NCBI GenBank assembly: GCA_023376005.1
Contig: CM042181.1
Coordinates: 24,540,468 to 24,604,467, forward strand
DNA length: 64,000 nucleotides
Source of the DNA: Doryteuthis pealeii
Lineage: Eukaryota > Mollusca > Cephalopoda > Myopsida > Loliginidae
Direction: 5' to 3'
In this document: one piece after another, positions 1 to 11,360 of the stretch
Numbering within the stretch: the first letter of the stretch is position 1
Layout: every line of letters starts with the position of its first letter
The notes under the pieces: model-generated
The model's database searches: none
The model's input: only the letters and a program-made list of their open reading frames with translations
What the model was told of the DNA's origin: nothing
Position numbers and translations under genes: made by a program

Positions 1-21
1 CTGGAAGTGAATCCGACAGTA

Positions 22-396
22 TGTTGAAAGAATGAATAAAGGAAAGAAAGTACAGAATGGATAAAAAAGGATAATTTTAATTAATATCACTTACACGTGT
101 TTCGGTCAGGAGTTTATCTATTATTCAAACACTTCAAAAATTCTCCGCTTTTTCCAACGATTTTCATTTCAAATAAAGATTCACTCTGAAGGTTGAATTT
201 TCTTTGTGTGCGGAACATTTTTTCTATTGTTATTATTTCATTTCATTTATTTTGTTTATTTAATAATAATAATAATAATAGTTTTTAATAATGTACACAT
301 AAACTCCTGACCGAAACACGTGTAAGTGATATTAATTAAAATTATCCTTTTATTTATCCATTCTGTACTTTCTTTCCTTTATTCATTCTTTCAACA
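22..396. mobile_element. Fold-back (MITE-like) element with ~97-bp terminal inverted repeats
   Basis: Arms 22-117 and 299-396 are reverse complements with only small indels. The central spacer of about 180 bp is AT-rich and includes an AAT run near 261-280. TA dinucleotides flank the element at 20-21 and 397-398, as expected for a Tc1/mariner-type target duplication. The arms contain ACACGTGT next to CCTGACCGAAAC. No transposase reading frame is present, so this is a non-autonomous element. Confidence 0.8.
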
Positions 397-560
397 TATA
401 TATATGAGAGAGATTACTAAAAATTCTAATTTGTAAAATATTTACACAAAAATGCAGAGCAATATCACAAGATATTATCAATTTTATATATATATACATA
501 CACAAAGTAAAATGTAAAACAGTAAAACCTCACAATTCAGTTTAACAATTACAATCAGTT

Positions 561-594
561 ATAATACTAGAAATATACTTATTTCTAGTATTAT
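561..594. repeat. Perfect 15-bp hairpin
   Basis: ATAATACTAGAAATA (561-575) and its exact reverse complement (580-594) are separated by the 4-nt loop TACT. Function is unknown; it may be a remnant of a palindromic element. Confidence 0.75.
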
Positions 595-792
595 ATCTTC
601 ATTTTTATTCTTAAGTTGCTTTTTATTGTAACTCGCTAAAATTATTAATATTTTTTGATAAAAAGCAAATAGAATTTAGGAAAATAATAGATAATACCAG
701 TCAAAATAATGATTGTCAAAGCTTTATATATACTGCTAGTAAACTATCTTTTATACTTAGAATACTTTTTCAATAAACTTTAGACAGTGGTA

Positions 793-929
793 GTTGTTAG
801 CTTTCCCATTTTGAAATGGCCACCTTCAGTTGTAACAAAACAAAATCTGAAACAAAAACGATTTTCAAAAATTAAAAATACTGAAAATATTTGCTGCTTT
901 GGCCATTTTAAAATGGAATGTATAACAAT
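793..929. mobile_element. Small TA-flanked MITE (137 bp)
   Basis: Terminal inverted repeats of about 30 bp (793-822 and 900-929) share the cores CATTTTGAAATGGCCA and TGGCCATTTTAAAATG. TA dinucleotides lie immediately outside (791-792 and 930-931). There is no coding capacity, which fits a Tc1/mariner-derived MITE. Confidence 0.7.
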
Positions 930-933
930 TACC

Positions 934-1486
934 TACACAAATTATTGACAAATTCATATTCATGAAATATTAAAAGGAAAATTTATTTCAGTGAGGTTTT
1001 CTTTTGTTTGTTTTTTGCATATCATTCTATTTGTCACCAAAAATCATAGATGACTTTAACTTTGGGAAAATTGAATTACTGATAAATGGATGGAAATGAA
1101 GAGAGAAAAAATCAAGAAATGTCCCTTTATCCAATTATTGACCCTTTTAATGTCTTTCCATATTGCTGGCTACAATGTCTTTCCGCTTTGTTCTAAATCT
1201 CTCTCTCTCTCTCTCTCCTGTCTTTTTCCATATTGGCCCAAATCACTGGACAATTTCATCTTCCCAGCATCATGGTCTTTTCCAGTTTCACAGATACCAT
1301 TCAACAACTACATGGGTATATCTGTTTGTGAACTTTGCAATGTGTCCAGCTCAGTGGAACTTCTCTGTGATCACATTTTGTTTGTGTATAACATTACTAG
1401 CAAAACAATTCTATTAAAGAGATTGGCACATGGGGTCTCCTCCAACTTCAACCAAATCTTTTAGTTGGTTGGCATCCCTCCGTCTA
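934..1486. other. AT-rich non-coding stretch
   Basis: It holds a short CT run (about 1199-1218). Open frames of 84 and 124 codons overlap it, but their translations are hydrophobic, CT-run-derived and match no family I recognise. I see no gene. Confidence 0.5.
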
Positions 1487-2350
1487 CTAAAGACGATGGC
1501 ATAGTGTCCACTTTAAAAAAAAATGTTTTTTAAATCTGCAACTGTGTGAGTGGCTGAACAGACCAATTTTAGAATGGCAATTTCTGGTGCAGTGATCGCA
1601 AACAAACGGTGATGCTTGCTGGAGATGCTGTTGTCTCTCCTTCCTTCTGGTTCTCTTTTCTGCTGCAATTTCTTTCCTCTCTTTTTTCACTCAAATCTTT
1701 TACCATGATAAATACCTTCCACATCAATGTCTTGGCACATATTCATCCTCCATCCTAAGTAAACATTCTTTCACCACCTGGATTTCATCTCTTCTCACCA
1801 CAGTACGGCTCTGTGGTACATCTTTGAAATGCATGAATCTAGTTTTCATGCGGTTTATCTTGAGACCAACAGCCAAACTTTGATTGTTCCGCTCAGTTAG
1901 TATCACCTGTAACTGATTAGTGGTTTCAGTGATGAGGTTAATCTCATCTGCAAATCACAGGTGAGTTAATAGCTTTCCATTGATATTAATGCCGCCTTCC
2001 CAGTTAATGTCCCTGATGACCATTTTGAGACATCTAGTGAAGAGTTTGAGTAGATTGTGTCTCCCTATTTTTGACACCCTTACTGACTGGGATTGTTATG
2101 GGTTATGACAGCAAACTGGTCCAATTTGAGTTGGCCTTCTCAAGCAGTTTGATATACTAGCTGTTATATCGCAAGATGTAGGAATAACAAAACTTAATTC
2201 TTTGCATTTCTAGAGAATACTGTATTAATCTCTACACTGTTGAATCTCTTGTTATAATCAACAAAAGTAATACAAAGTGACAATCTCTATTCTGTCAACT
2301 GTGTTAATAGTATGGTCTATTGTGCCATAGTTCTTATGAAAGCCTGCTTA
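1487..2350 (-). pseudogene. Decayed non-LTR retrotransposon reverse transcriptase with C-terminal CCHC finger
   Basis: Read on the minus strand, the 5' part (about 2350 down to 2250) gives KAGFHKNYGTIDHTINTVDR, matching the conserved start of many LINE reverse transcriptases (KAGFRxGYSTIDHI). The catalytic block follows at 1943-1954 as F-A-D-E-I-N-L-I instead of the usual FADD. Then comes a thumb-like segment including VGLKINRMKTRFMH (1724-1906). The C-terminus (1487-1690) is basic and carries a C-x2-C-x12-H-x3-C finger followed by no further domain, as in molluscan and other invertebrate LINE ORFs. Stops and frame changes between blocks show it is dead. This lineage differs from the reverse-transcriptase relics at 9.6 kb and 47 kb. 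The exact clade is not assigned. Confidence 0.75.
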
Positions 2351-2577
2351 AAATGATAAATAGATCATGATAAATATAAGTATTAATGAATAATGATATA
2401 AATAACAACTTGTCAATAAGGATAATAAAAAAAGTTAAAATGGGTTAGAGTAGTTAGTTTAAATGATTCTTGAATTTATGCTTTCTATCCATCCATAATT
2501 ATTTTTCTATGATAATTTTACCAAGTGATCTAAAACTTCCAGTGACCTAAACTAAGATTACCAATTATGTGTGTATG

Positions 2578-2581
<4 letters not shown>

Positions 2582-2644
<63 letters not shown>
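2582..2644. repeat. (TA)n microsatellite
   Basis: About 31 uninterrupted TA units. Confidence 0.95.
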
Positions 2645-3188
2645 TAGCTGCCCTATGAACCCATTGTAATGGCTGTTCATGAAGATATTGATGAAGTGAA
2701 TTACTCTAATTAGCATTATATCAACAACTTAAAACATTAAAAAAAAAAGGGTTCAGCATCCCCACAAAATGATCATTCATCTGGAAATTACATCATTCTC
2801 TAACGTCATTTTAAGTTCAAATAAAACATATCATAATGATATGCCATTTTTGCTGAGTTACAGTTAACCTAGATATAAACAGTGAGAATTTTAATATGCA
2901 CAAAAACATACACATTTTATATCAATCAATAGATAGGTAGATAGATAAGATGTGTGAATATAAGAGGCATTTATAAAAACTTCTAGAAGTTCATTTTTTA
3001 ATTTAATTACTGTAAAGTCAAACCAAGTACAAATTTTCCTTTCCTCATTCGTCTTTACTATATTTATTTGAATATTCTTTTTATAATGGCTGGCTAGTGT
3101 TGAATGTCAATCTTTGTTTTTGAATTGGTTTTAGTTATCTCGGTAAGTAAGTATGCTTTTTAACCCAAGAAGACTTCAGCAATTGGTG
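2645..3188. other. AT-rich stretch without recognisable gene
   Basis: Read on both strands with no recognisable protein or RNA gene. It contains a short GATA-type run (about 2928-2948). Confidence 0.4.
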
Positions 3189-4200
3189 CTCTCTATATCT
3201 ATATCTCTATATCTATATCTATCTATCTCTCTATATCTATATCTATATCTATCTATCTCTCTATATATCTATATCTATATCTCTCTATATATCTATATCT
3301 ATATCTCTCTATATATCTATATCTATATCTCTCTATATATCTATATCTATATCTCTCTATATCTATATCTATATCTCTCTATATCTATATCTATATCTCT
3401 CTATATCTATATCTCTCTATATCTATATCTCTCTATATCTATCTATCTCTCTATATCTATCTCTATATCTCTCTCTATATCTCTCTATATCTCTCTCTAT
3501 ATCTCTCTATATCTATCTCTATATCTATCTATATCTATCTCTATATCTATCTCTATATCTATATATATCTATCTCTATATCTATCTCTATCTATATCTAT
3601 CTCTATCTATCTCTATATCTATCTATCTCTATATCTATCTATCTCTATATCTATCTATCTCTATATCTATCTATCTCTATATCTATATCTATCTCTATCT
3701 ATCTCTATATCTATCTCTCTATCTCTATATCTATCTCTATATCTCTCTATTTATCTCTATATCTATCTCTATCTCTATATCTATATCTCTCTATTTATCT
3801 CTCTATATCTCTCTCTCTATATCTATATTTATCTCTCTATATCTCTCTCTCTATATCTATATCTCTCTCTCTATATCTATATCTCTCTCTCTATATCTAT
3901 ATCTCTCTCTCTATATCTATCTCTCTCTCTCTATATCTATATCTCTCTCTCTATATCTATATCTCTATATCTATATCTCTCTCTCTATATCTATATCTCT
4001 CTCTCTATATCTATATCTCTCTCTCTATATATATCTTTATCTCTCTATATCTATATCTATCTATATCTCTATATCTATCTATATCTATCTCTATATTTAT
4101 CTATATCTCTATATCTATATCTATATCTATCTATATCTCTATATCTATATCTATCTATATCTATCTATATCTCTATATCTATATCCATCTCTATCTCTAT
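3189..4200. repeat. ~1-kb compound CTATAT/CT/CTAT satellite
   Basis: A purely pyrimidine/TA mixture of CTATAT, CTAT and CT units drifts in composition from CTATAT-rich at the left to CT-richer in the middle and right. It creates an artificial open frame of 356 codons (3153-4223) whose translation is only S, L, Y and I, so it should not be called a gene. Confidence 0.95.
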
Positions 4201-4512
4201 CAGGTAAATATGGAAGCCCTTAAAGTTTTCTTTGGATCATTATTTCATATATCAGTTAATTTAGAGAGTTGCTTTTTGAGGTTTGAATACAAAACTTACA
4301 AAATAGAATAAACAATATATATAACACTTAATACAAATTACAATATTATTCAAAAGGACTTATTGAAATTAGATAAAAACTATTTAAAATAGATGGATAT
4401 AAAATTGTAATTGTTTAAAATTTGATATTTCTTTGTGTATACTTTAACAATTTTTAGCATCCATTGAAGAAGTTACATTCTATTTATAGAATTTATATTC
4501 TCATTAATTGTA

Positions 4513-4608
4513 CTGAAAAAGTTCTCAGCCTGACCAAAAGCCTTAAAATTTCAAATCAATTCTACATATTCAGTTTAAAGCTTTTTTGTTGGGCTGAGAA
4601 CTTTTTAG
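4513..4608. mobile_element. 96-bp inverted-repeat element (MITE-like)
   Basis: The arms (about 4513-4544 and 4576-4608) are imperfect reverse complements built on AAAAAGTTCTCAGCC. The spacer is only about 30 bp. A tiny non-autonomous transposon or a solo fused pair of termini is likely. Confidence 0.65.
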
Positions 4609-4697
4609 CACCCCTTTCTACTTCATACTATTAAACAAAAAGATAAAGATTTAGTTTGATAACCAGTTCAACACAGTCATATTTTAGTTTAGTATCA

Positions 4698-4930
4698 TGA
4701 CATTTTAGCTCAGTCAGTAGTGCATCCACCTAGGAATCACAAGGTTCCTGGTTCAATACCAGCCCTCGCCAACTCGGCATTTGAGTAGTACAGGGATCCG
4801 TGCGGTGAAGTGGGGAGCTGATGGTAGGTCAGACGCTAAAATAATCTCCTTGGTCTAGCACTAGTGAAAAGAGAATAGACTCCTTCGCTGTGTGGCTGAT
4901 AACGACATTAGGCTGCTCTGTTAACTTATG
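4698..4930 (+). mobile_element. tRNA-derived SINE, family 1
   Basis: The head has an RNA polymerase III box A (TTAGCTCAGTCAGTAGTGC, 4705-4723) and a box B (GGTTCAATACC, 4750-4760) with near-normal tRNA spacing. The body has conserved blocks around CCCTCGCCAACTCGG, the GGTCTAGCACTAG area and AATAGACTCCTTCG. Other copies lie at 37771-37965, 46932-47132 and 61795-62012, with a fragment at 57525-57605, all on the minus strand. Confidence 0.85.
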
Positions 4931-7382
4931 ACATACTTACATTGTAAACTGATTAATAACTTAATAAGATATAGAATTTTCAAAAATTGATCTGTCAAAA
5001 CATGTCCTTTGGTTTTATTAGTAAACAGAACATTTTGGGGGCCATAGTTGTACCCATCCTTTTATGAATTGAAAAACAGATAACATTTTTTAATTTGGTA
5101 AATTATGTAAAAAAAAAAAAAAAAATTTTTTAAAATTAAATAGTACTTTTATTTTTTACAATAGTCTAGTTTGTACTTAATATATAGGTAGCTAAATGAA
5201 GTACCAAAGATAATTCTTGTTCTGTTCTTCCTATTCAATTTGATTTTAATAACTAAAAAGAAGACCTGCAAATAATCATTTTCTTCTGTTGAATATCATG
5301 TTGAATTCTATAAACCTCTGGAGGCAGACAACACGCAAGAATATCTTTCTTATGACAAAAGTAAAGTCTGGTTTGTGTTATTAACAGTTAGCATGTAAAC
5401 TAAACAAGTGTCAAAGTGGTAGGCATGAAAGAAAGAAAAAAAAAATTGTATTCAAAAATTCTCAAGGGTCAATTGTCCCAATCGTTGAATGCTGATTAGA
5501 TGTCCTGATGTCTGTTGCACTAGCAGATGCATTTTGTCTGGCGGCCATAGTCTTTCCTTTATCCGCCACTGTCTCGTCTAGGCTAGAAACAGCTGCCACT
5601 TTATATGTTAGATATTATCACCTTGAAGAATGTGTTTGCCAGGATTCATGTTATTGTGCATGTTGAGATGGTGTCTCCCTCTCCGAGGTAGGGAAGTGTT
5701 CAGTCTGTCTGAGATTGTTGTTACTGGTCATTGGCTCTTTTTCATCATCATCATCATCATCATTTTGTGAATGGGAAGGTTTACCTCAACACCTGCAGAC
5801 AAAAGTGGCTGATAACTATCCATGCAAAGTCACAACTATCACTGCTCTTACTTGTACTGCTCTTCTGTCACTGGAGTTAATAATGAAACTCTTTCTAATC
5901 TACTTGTTTTCAATAACTATATCACTATTTTATTTTTTAATATTACACCTAAAAATAAAGAAAAGAATTACTTCTCAAAAATATTCTTATATTATCTATT
6001 TTAATGAACAGTTGGAATTATTCTATTTCTTTCTTTCTATATATAATTATTGCTTTAATGTGTATTTAGTATCTGCGCTCCCTGCCTCAGATATTTGTAA
6101 CTTTTTGGCATTTCTCTCTTCGGTCTGTGTAGTATAACCTTCCAACCTTTGGTCTGGGATCCAAATTTAGTGTCTTATATACGGGGATCATAAATAATTT
6201 GAATTTTGCCTAAGGGGTTGGCAATAAGAAACAGTTGTACGTTTTTCAAGGATATCAATAGTGATGGGTCCTTTCATATTCTAGAAAACTGTCAGCATAA
6301 CCTTTACTGACTGCTGCGCCCAGGACCTTTTCTTTACCAGAGAGTGGACTATCTTTTCAACTTTGTCAAATTCATGTTTAGTCCATTTGGAAATTTTTTT
6401 TTTTTTACTAAAACATACTTCTTCATACACTTTCTTCTGTAAATTTCAAATAGTTTGCTGTTCTCAGCCACCAAAAAATTGCTGACAGATCTGTTTAAGC
6501 CTGGAACACTGATTTGACACCATATTGAATAAACTCAAAAAATATTTTTCCAATATTAATAATTTTTGTTATAAACTAATTCTAAACCATGCAGAGTTTA
6601 CGTTTATGAATAAGAATTCTGAAAAAAAAATTGCTTTTTATTTTCCCCCAAAAAATTCCCCTTATTTATTGAATGACGTGTGTGTGTGCGTGCGCATATA
6701 TATGCTAGTATCAGTATGTAGTATCTCTGTGCTGGTATAGTATTTACTCGGGGATCTAATTTAAAAATATTACTGAAGAAATTACCAATCTATAGTTTTT
6801 TTTCTTCTTATTTTGTGTTATATCTGTCTGGTAATTGGTACATTTACATATATATTTTATATACTAAATGTAACAATTATCATGGAACAGAAGTATTTTA
6901 TTTTTGAGGATATATTAAACTTTATGCTCTTCAAAATAGTTTTCATCTATATATTTTATCTTGTTTTTGAGGGGTTTTTGTTGGTTGGTTTTTTTTGTTT
7001 TTTTTTAATGATAATTATGAAGTTTCTAAAGTACAGATACTACACTCTAATCCTAGGTAGAAGTGTTGATCCATGTATAAAAAAAAATCCTTCACTTGAC
7101 AGAAACAAGTAGTATTATGCCAAGAAATAATATTAAAAATTATTTAAAACCAGAATATTTTCTATTGACAAAATTGAGAAAGAAAAAATTGATATGAAAA
7201 ACCCATAACAAGGAAGGGTTCTTAAAATAAATATTAAACAAAATTTGCCTGCTGGTCTTTTAGGTAATTCTGTCTGGTGTTTCCTATTCTTTGTTAACAT
7301 AGTTGAATGATTGTTGGTTTGTTTGGGTTTATTATTTTAAGAAAGATGAATTAACCGAAGGAATTGTTGAGTGAAAGAGAAT
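4931..7382. other. Mostly unannotated non-coding stretch
   Basis: A poly-A run lies at 5109-5125 and a TCA run at about 5742-5764. The 5460-5870 part is less AT-rich and includes GGCGGCCATAG at about 5540; it could be an old transposon fragment, but I do not recognise it. The 6810-7070 part shares the motif CAGATACTACACT and following bases with the fold-back element at 11929-12233. Open frames here are AT-driven and match nothing I know. Confidence 0.4.
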
Positions 7383-7421
7383 CTTTTTTTTTTTTCTTTT
7401 TTCTTTTTTTTTTTTTTTTTT
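7383..7421. repeat. Interrupted poly-T tract at left edge of triplicated block
   Basis: T-runs broken by single C bases. Homology with copies B and C starts right after it, and the B copy stops at the N gap at the corresponding place, so this homopolymer probably limited the assembly. Confidence 0.8.
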
Positions 7422-7704
7422 AAGAATTTTCAATAACTTCACAGTTCAGCAGAGAAACCCGTCTGTAATTTGTATACAAATTTATTTACTTTGGGTAAGC
7501 TGATTCTGGCACAAGGCCAATTTTTATCATGCATAAAGTAAATAGCAACCTACCAATGATATACATTCTCTTGCTTTAGCCTGTTAGCTAAAGCAAGGAG
7601 GTGATTTCTGTGCATAGTATTGGTGGCTGTGACCTCCAGCGTACATCAAGGTGGAGAGGTTTTGTGTTTCTCTTTCTTTCTACTCTTTTCCTCTTTTTTG
7701 CTAC

Positions 7705-7716
7705 TCTTCTCTCTCT

Positions 7717-7766
<50 letters not shown>

Positions 7767-7858
7767 CTCCTGACTTCTCTCTCTCTCTCTCTCTCTCTCC
7801 ACTGACTTCTCTCTCTCTCTCTCTCTCTCTCTCCTGACTCTCTCTCTCTCTCTCACTG

Positions 7859-7893
<35 letters not shown>

Positions 7894-7894
7894 A

Positions 7895-7933
<39 letters not shown>

Positions 7934-8317
7934 TCTCTCTCTCTCTCTCTCTCTCTCTGACCTTCTCTCTCTCTCTCTCTCTCTCTCCACTGACTTCTCT
8001 CTCTCTCTCTCTCTGACTTCTCTCTCTCTCTCTCTCCACTGACTTCTCTCTCTCTCTCTCTCTATCCACTGACTTCTCTCTCTCTCTCTCTCTCTTCCAC
8101 TGACTTCTCTCTCTCTCTCTCTCTCTCCACTGACTTCTCTCTCTCTCTCTCTCTCCTCTCTCCTCTCTCTCTCTCTATCCACTGACTTTCTCTCTCTCTC
8201 TCTCCACTGACTTCTCTCTCTCTCTCTCCACTCTTCTCTCTCTCTCTCTCTCCACTGACTTCTCTCTCTCTCTCTCTCTCTCTCTCACTGACTTCTCTCT
8301 CTCTCTCTCTCCCACTG

Positions 8318-8352
<35 letters not shown>

Positions 8353-8546
8353 ACTTCTCTCTCTCTCTCTCTCTCTCCACTGACTTCTCTCTCTCTCTCT
8401 CTCTCTCCCACTGACTTCCTCTTCTCTCTCTCTCTCTCGACTTCTCTCATCTCTCTCTCTCTCCTCTCTCTCTCTCCACTCTCTCTCTCTCTCTCTCTCT
8501 CTCACTGACTTCTCTCTCTCTCCTTCTCTCTTCTCTCACTGACTTT

Positions 8547-8587
<41 letters not shown>

Positions 8588-8588
8588 G

Positions 8589-8627
<39 letters not shown>

Positions 8628-8630
8628 CTG

Positions 8631-8667
<37 letters not shown>

Positions 8668-8778
8668 ACTTCTCTCTCTCTCTCTCTCTCCTGACTTCTC
8701 TCTCTCTCTCTCTCCATGACTTTCTCTCTCTCCTCTCTCTGACTTCTCTCTCTCTCTCTCTTCACTGACTTCTCTCTT

Positions 8779-8814
<36 letters not shown>

Positions 8815-8985
8815 CCTGACTCTCTCTCTCTCTCCTCCACTGACTTTCTCTCTCTCTCTCTCTCTTCTCCTCTCTCTTCACTGACTTCTCTCTCTCTCTC
8901 CACTGACTTCTCTCTCTCTTCTCTCTCTCTCTCTTCTCCTCTCCACTGACTTCTCTCTCTCTCTCTCTCTCTTCTATCACTGACT

Positions 8986-9052
<67 letters not shown>

Positions 9053-9086
9053 ATCCACTGACTTCTCTCTCTCTCTCTATCCACTG
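7705..9086. repeat. (CT)n tract interspersed with CCACTGACTT
   Basis: Blocks of 8-20 CT units are separated by a recurring decamer, CCACTGACTT (variants CACTGACTT, CTGACTT), many times over about 1.4 kb. It is a compound micro/minisatellite. The same array in opposite orientation is at 26244-27769. All open frames here translate to R/E or S/L runs and are artefacts. Confidence 0.95.
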
Positions 9087-9358
9087 TGCTTTTAGAACTT
9101 CATTCTCAATTCTTACTCTTCCTCTCCTGACCTACAGCATGCTGATTATTTGGTCATTGCAGGATAATAATGACCCCATCCCCCCCCCCCCCCATCTATT
9201 GCTTTCCTGATTCTGGCATTTCCTGTGGAGTAAGGTCAACTTATCATGCTTACAGGGTCACTTGGATTGCTTGTGTGAGAGTCACAATGAGGCCAATATG
9301 CTCAGAGACAACATTAATTCGTCCCCCCCCTTTTTTTCTTTTACTCTTCCTCATTTTT

Positions 9359-9360
<2 letters not shown>

Positions 9361-9447
<87 letters not shown>
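9361..9447. repeat. (CT)n microsatellite
   Basis: About 43 pure CT units. The B counterpart (25870-25953) is GA with several indels. A C-run upstream (9180-9193) corresponds to a longer poly-G (26122-26143) in B. Confidence 0.95.
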
Positions 9448-9450
<3 letters not shown>

Positions 9451-9624
9451 CAAGCACACTTTTTCTTTCTTTCTCTAAACTCTTTTGTTTCTTCCTTTCT
9501 ATCTCAGCGACATAAAAATATTTTCTCATTTTCATGTTCATATTAAAATTATATATATATAAATTATGGTTGCTTACAATACCTAGTGATTACCTATCCA
9601 AGTACGGAATGGGCTTATCTGTTC

Positions 9625-10200
9625 AAATTGGTGATCTATCAGAAACTGATGCTTTCACCTTGGTAGCAATGTCTCATCTACTGAAAGTAATGTTAACATG
9701 GGCATAGGCAAAACATGGATCCCTATTGATAGGTTATCAACCATATTGAAATCTGATCTAATGAAATAAAACTTGAATTCTTCCAAGCTGTAGCTGTGTC
9801 AGTACTACTGTATGTTGGATTTTAATGAAACGTTTATTAAGAAAAAAATAAAGCTAGATGAGAAGTTAATAAGAATGCTGTGTGCTGTTTTAAACAAATC
9901 CTGGAAGCCATACCTTAGTGGCTGTATGGCCACTTACCTCACATCTTACAAACCATCCAAGTAAGACAAACAAGACTTGCTGGGCACTGCTGGAGAAGTA
10001 AGGACGACCTCATAAGTGACATTCTCCTGTGGACTCTTACACATGGGCAAACCAGTGTTATCAGGCCAGGAAAAACTTACATTCATCAGCTCTTGTGCAG
10101 ATACTGGATGCGGCTTAGAGGATTTACCAAAAGCAATGACCAATAGGGATGGATCAGGAGAAAGAGTAAAGAGTATCCGTTCTGTCAGCATGACTTCACA
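9625..10200 (+). pseudogene. Non-LTR retrotransposon reverse-transcriptase C-terminal relic (copy A)
   Basis: Frame-shifted translation gives the blocks LGSNVSSTESNVN, FFQAVAVSVLL, LYGHLP, QTIQVRQTRLAGHCWRSKDD, LISDILLWTLTHG, YIHQLCADTGCGLEDLP and NRDGSGERVKSIR. These are the conserved C-terminus of a LINE endonuclease/reverse-transcriptase ORF widespread in marine invertebrates. The RT catalytic core is upstream and missing. Several stops and frame changes show decay. A CA run follows. The same family lies on the minus strand at 47200-47960. Equivalent regions are 25122-25690 (B, minus) and 28148-28206 (C, truncated by the gap). Clade RTE-like is only a guess. Confidence 0.8.
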
Positions 10201-10360
10201 CACACACACAAACACATGTTGAGTACATCAACAAGTCTGTTGTCTTATGAAGTCTTTTTTATTTTATATAACAAATATTTCCGCCTAATCTCTTTCCTTA
10301 GCAATGCACTTGATTTCTGATATTTCCTCAATGGAGTTGTTAACTCCATTCCCTCTGATT

Positions 10361-10555
10361 TTAAATTCAGTTTTTACTTCTAGACCAGTTAGCCTATCTA
10401 GAAGGCAAGAGGAAGCCTAATTGCCCCATAGCTGAAGGGAGAAGAGATGGATTTCCCAAGAGTATTAGCCTGAAGTGAAATGCAAATAGCCTTCCCTAGG
10501 ATTTGAACTCAATCTATATCCTTACAATGATAACCATTATGTCTTACCAGACATG
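10361..10555 (-). mobile_element. tRNA-derived SINE, family 2 (decayed)
   Basis: The box B-like ATTGAGTTCAAATCCT (minus, 10497-10512) and the body (TAGACCAGTTAGCCTATC, then CCCCATAGCTGAAGGGAGA) match the better-preserved copies at 45807-46007 and 46681-46900. Counterparts are about 24770-24965 (B) and 28385-28575 (C). Confidence 0.65.
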
Positions 10556-10810
10556 GGCCTTACAACTTTTGAAAATAAATATTGATCAGTTCTGCATTTT
10601 GCTGCTTGTTTTTTTGTTGAATGATTAGATGTTTAAGTAAAATATTTTTGAAAATGAAATCCACTTGCTTCATTTCACTAACCAGTAAAAATATATTTAC
10701 CTTCTACATCAGGCATGTATTTACGCAACCCTTCCCCCCTTGGGTAGGTTACAAACATAAGATCATTTTTTTTTTTTTTTGTTTTTTTTTAAATACTTGT
10801 TACAGCTTAT

Positions 10811-10995
10811 TTGAATTCAGTTTTCCTTCTCCTAGATAAGTTGCTATACTATTTAGCCATAGCTGAAGGAAAAAACAAATGGCTTCATGTCTATCCCAGC
10901 AGTATTAGTGAGAAGGGAAATACAGCCCTATCCAGGATTTGAACTTGGCAATCAACACTGAGCAGAGTTTAATATTGTCAATACAAACAGTGAGA
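10811..10995 (-). mobile_element. tRNA-derived SINE, family 2 (decayed)
   Basis: It begins with the family end TTTGAATTCAGTTTTCCTTC, then CTAGATAAGTTGC, the TAGCCATAGCTGAAGG block, and a box B-like region CCAGGATTTGAACTTGG. Counterparts are about 24345-24505 (B) and 28880-29060 (C). Confidence 0.65.
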
Positions 10996-11221
10996 TGAAT
11001 AGATTAATGTTCAAATTATTTCTACTTATTTCATTTTTTTCTAAACGATTTTTATCTATTTTACAATCTTTACCAATTAAATCTACACTGAATGGTTGCA
11101 AATAATAATTGTTATGAATTCATAACAGAAAAGAGATTTACCAATTATTATATTTGTAATCTATATTATATTGTATTAATTACTGTGAAAAATCTCAATT
11201 TTTCTAGAGAAATGTTATTAA

Positions 11222-11360
11222 AGTGAGTAATACTTGACTATTACTAAGCTTAACTTAGTTATGGCTCAAGGCCAGAAAATGGAGCACCTTGTTTGAATCA
11301 AATGCACTAGTAATACTTGCTAATCATTACATTCTAAGAGATAGCCTAGTGAGTGGCAGT
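11222..11360 (-). mobile_element. Probable SINE, family 3 fragment
   Basis: TTACTAAGCTTAACTTAGTT, then GGCTCAAGGCCAGAAAATGG and a box B-like TTTGAATCAAA, match the layout of family 3 copies (50615-50760, 55114-55236). The tRNA head is degenerate. Confidence 0.5.

Noticed and set aside
1090..1464. 124-codon plus-strand frame
   Set aside because: It spans a CT run, has no recognisable domain and AT-driven composition.
3153..4223. 356-codon open frame
   Set aside because: Translation is S/L/Y/I only and is produced by the CTATAT satellite.
4698..4775. Possible tRNA gene
   Set aside because: Boxes A and B are present, but the acceptor stem does not close and the SINE body continues, so it is a SINE head.
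7620..9546. S/L-rich and R/E-rich frames on both strands
   Set aside because: Produced by CT/GA repeats.
9946..10215. Minus-strand 89-codon frame
   Set aside because: Antisense shadow of the reverse-transcriptase relic on the plus strand.
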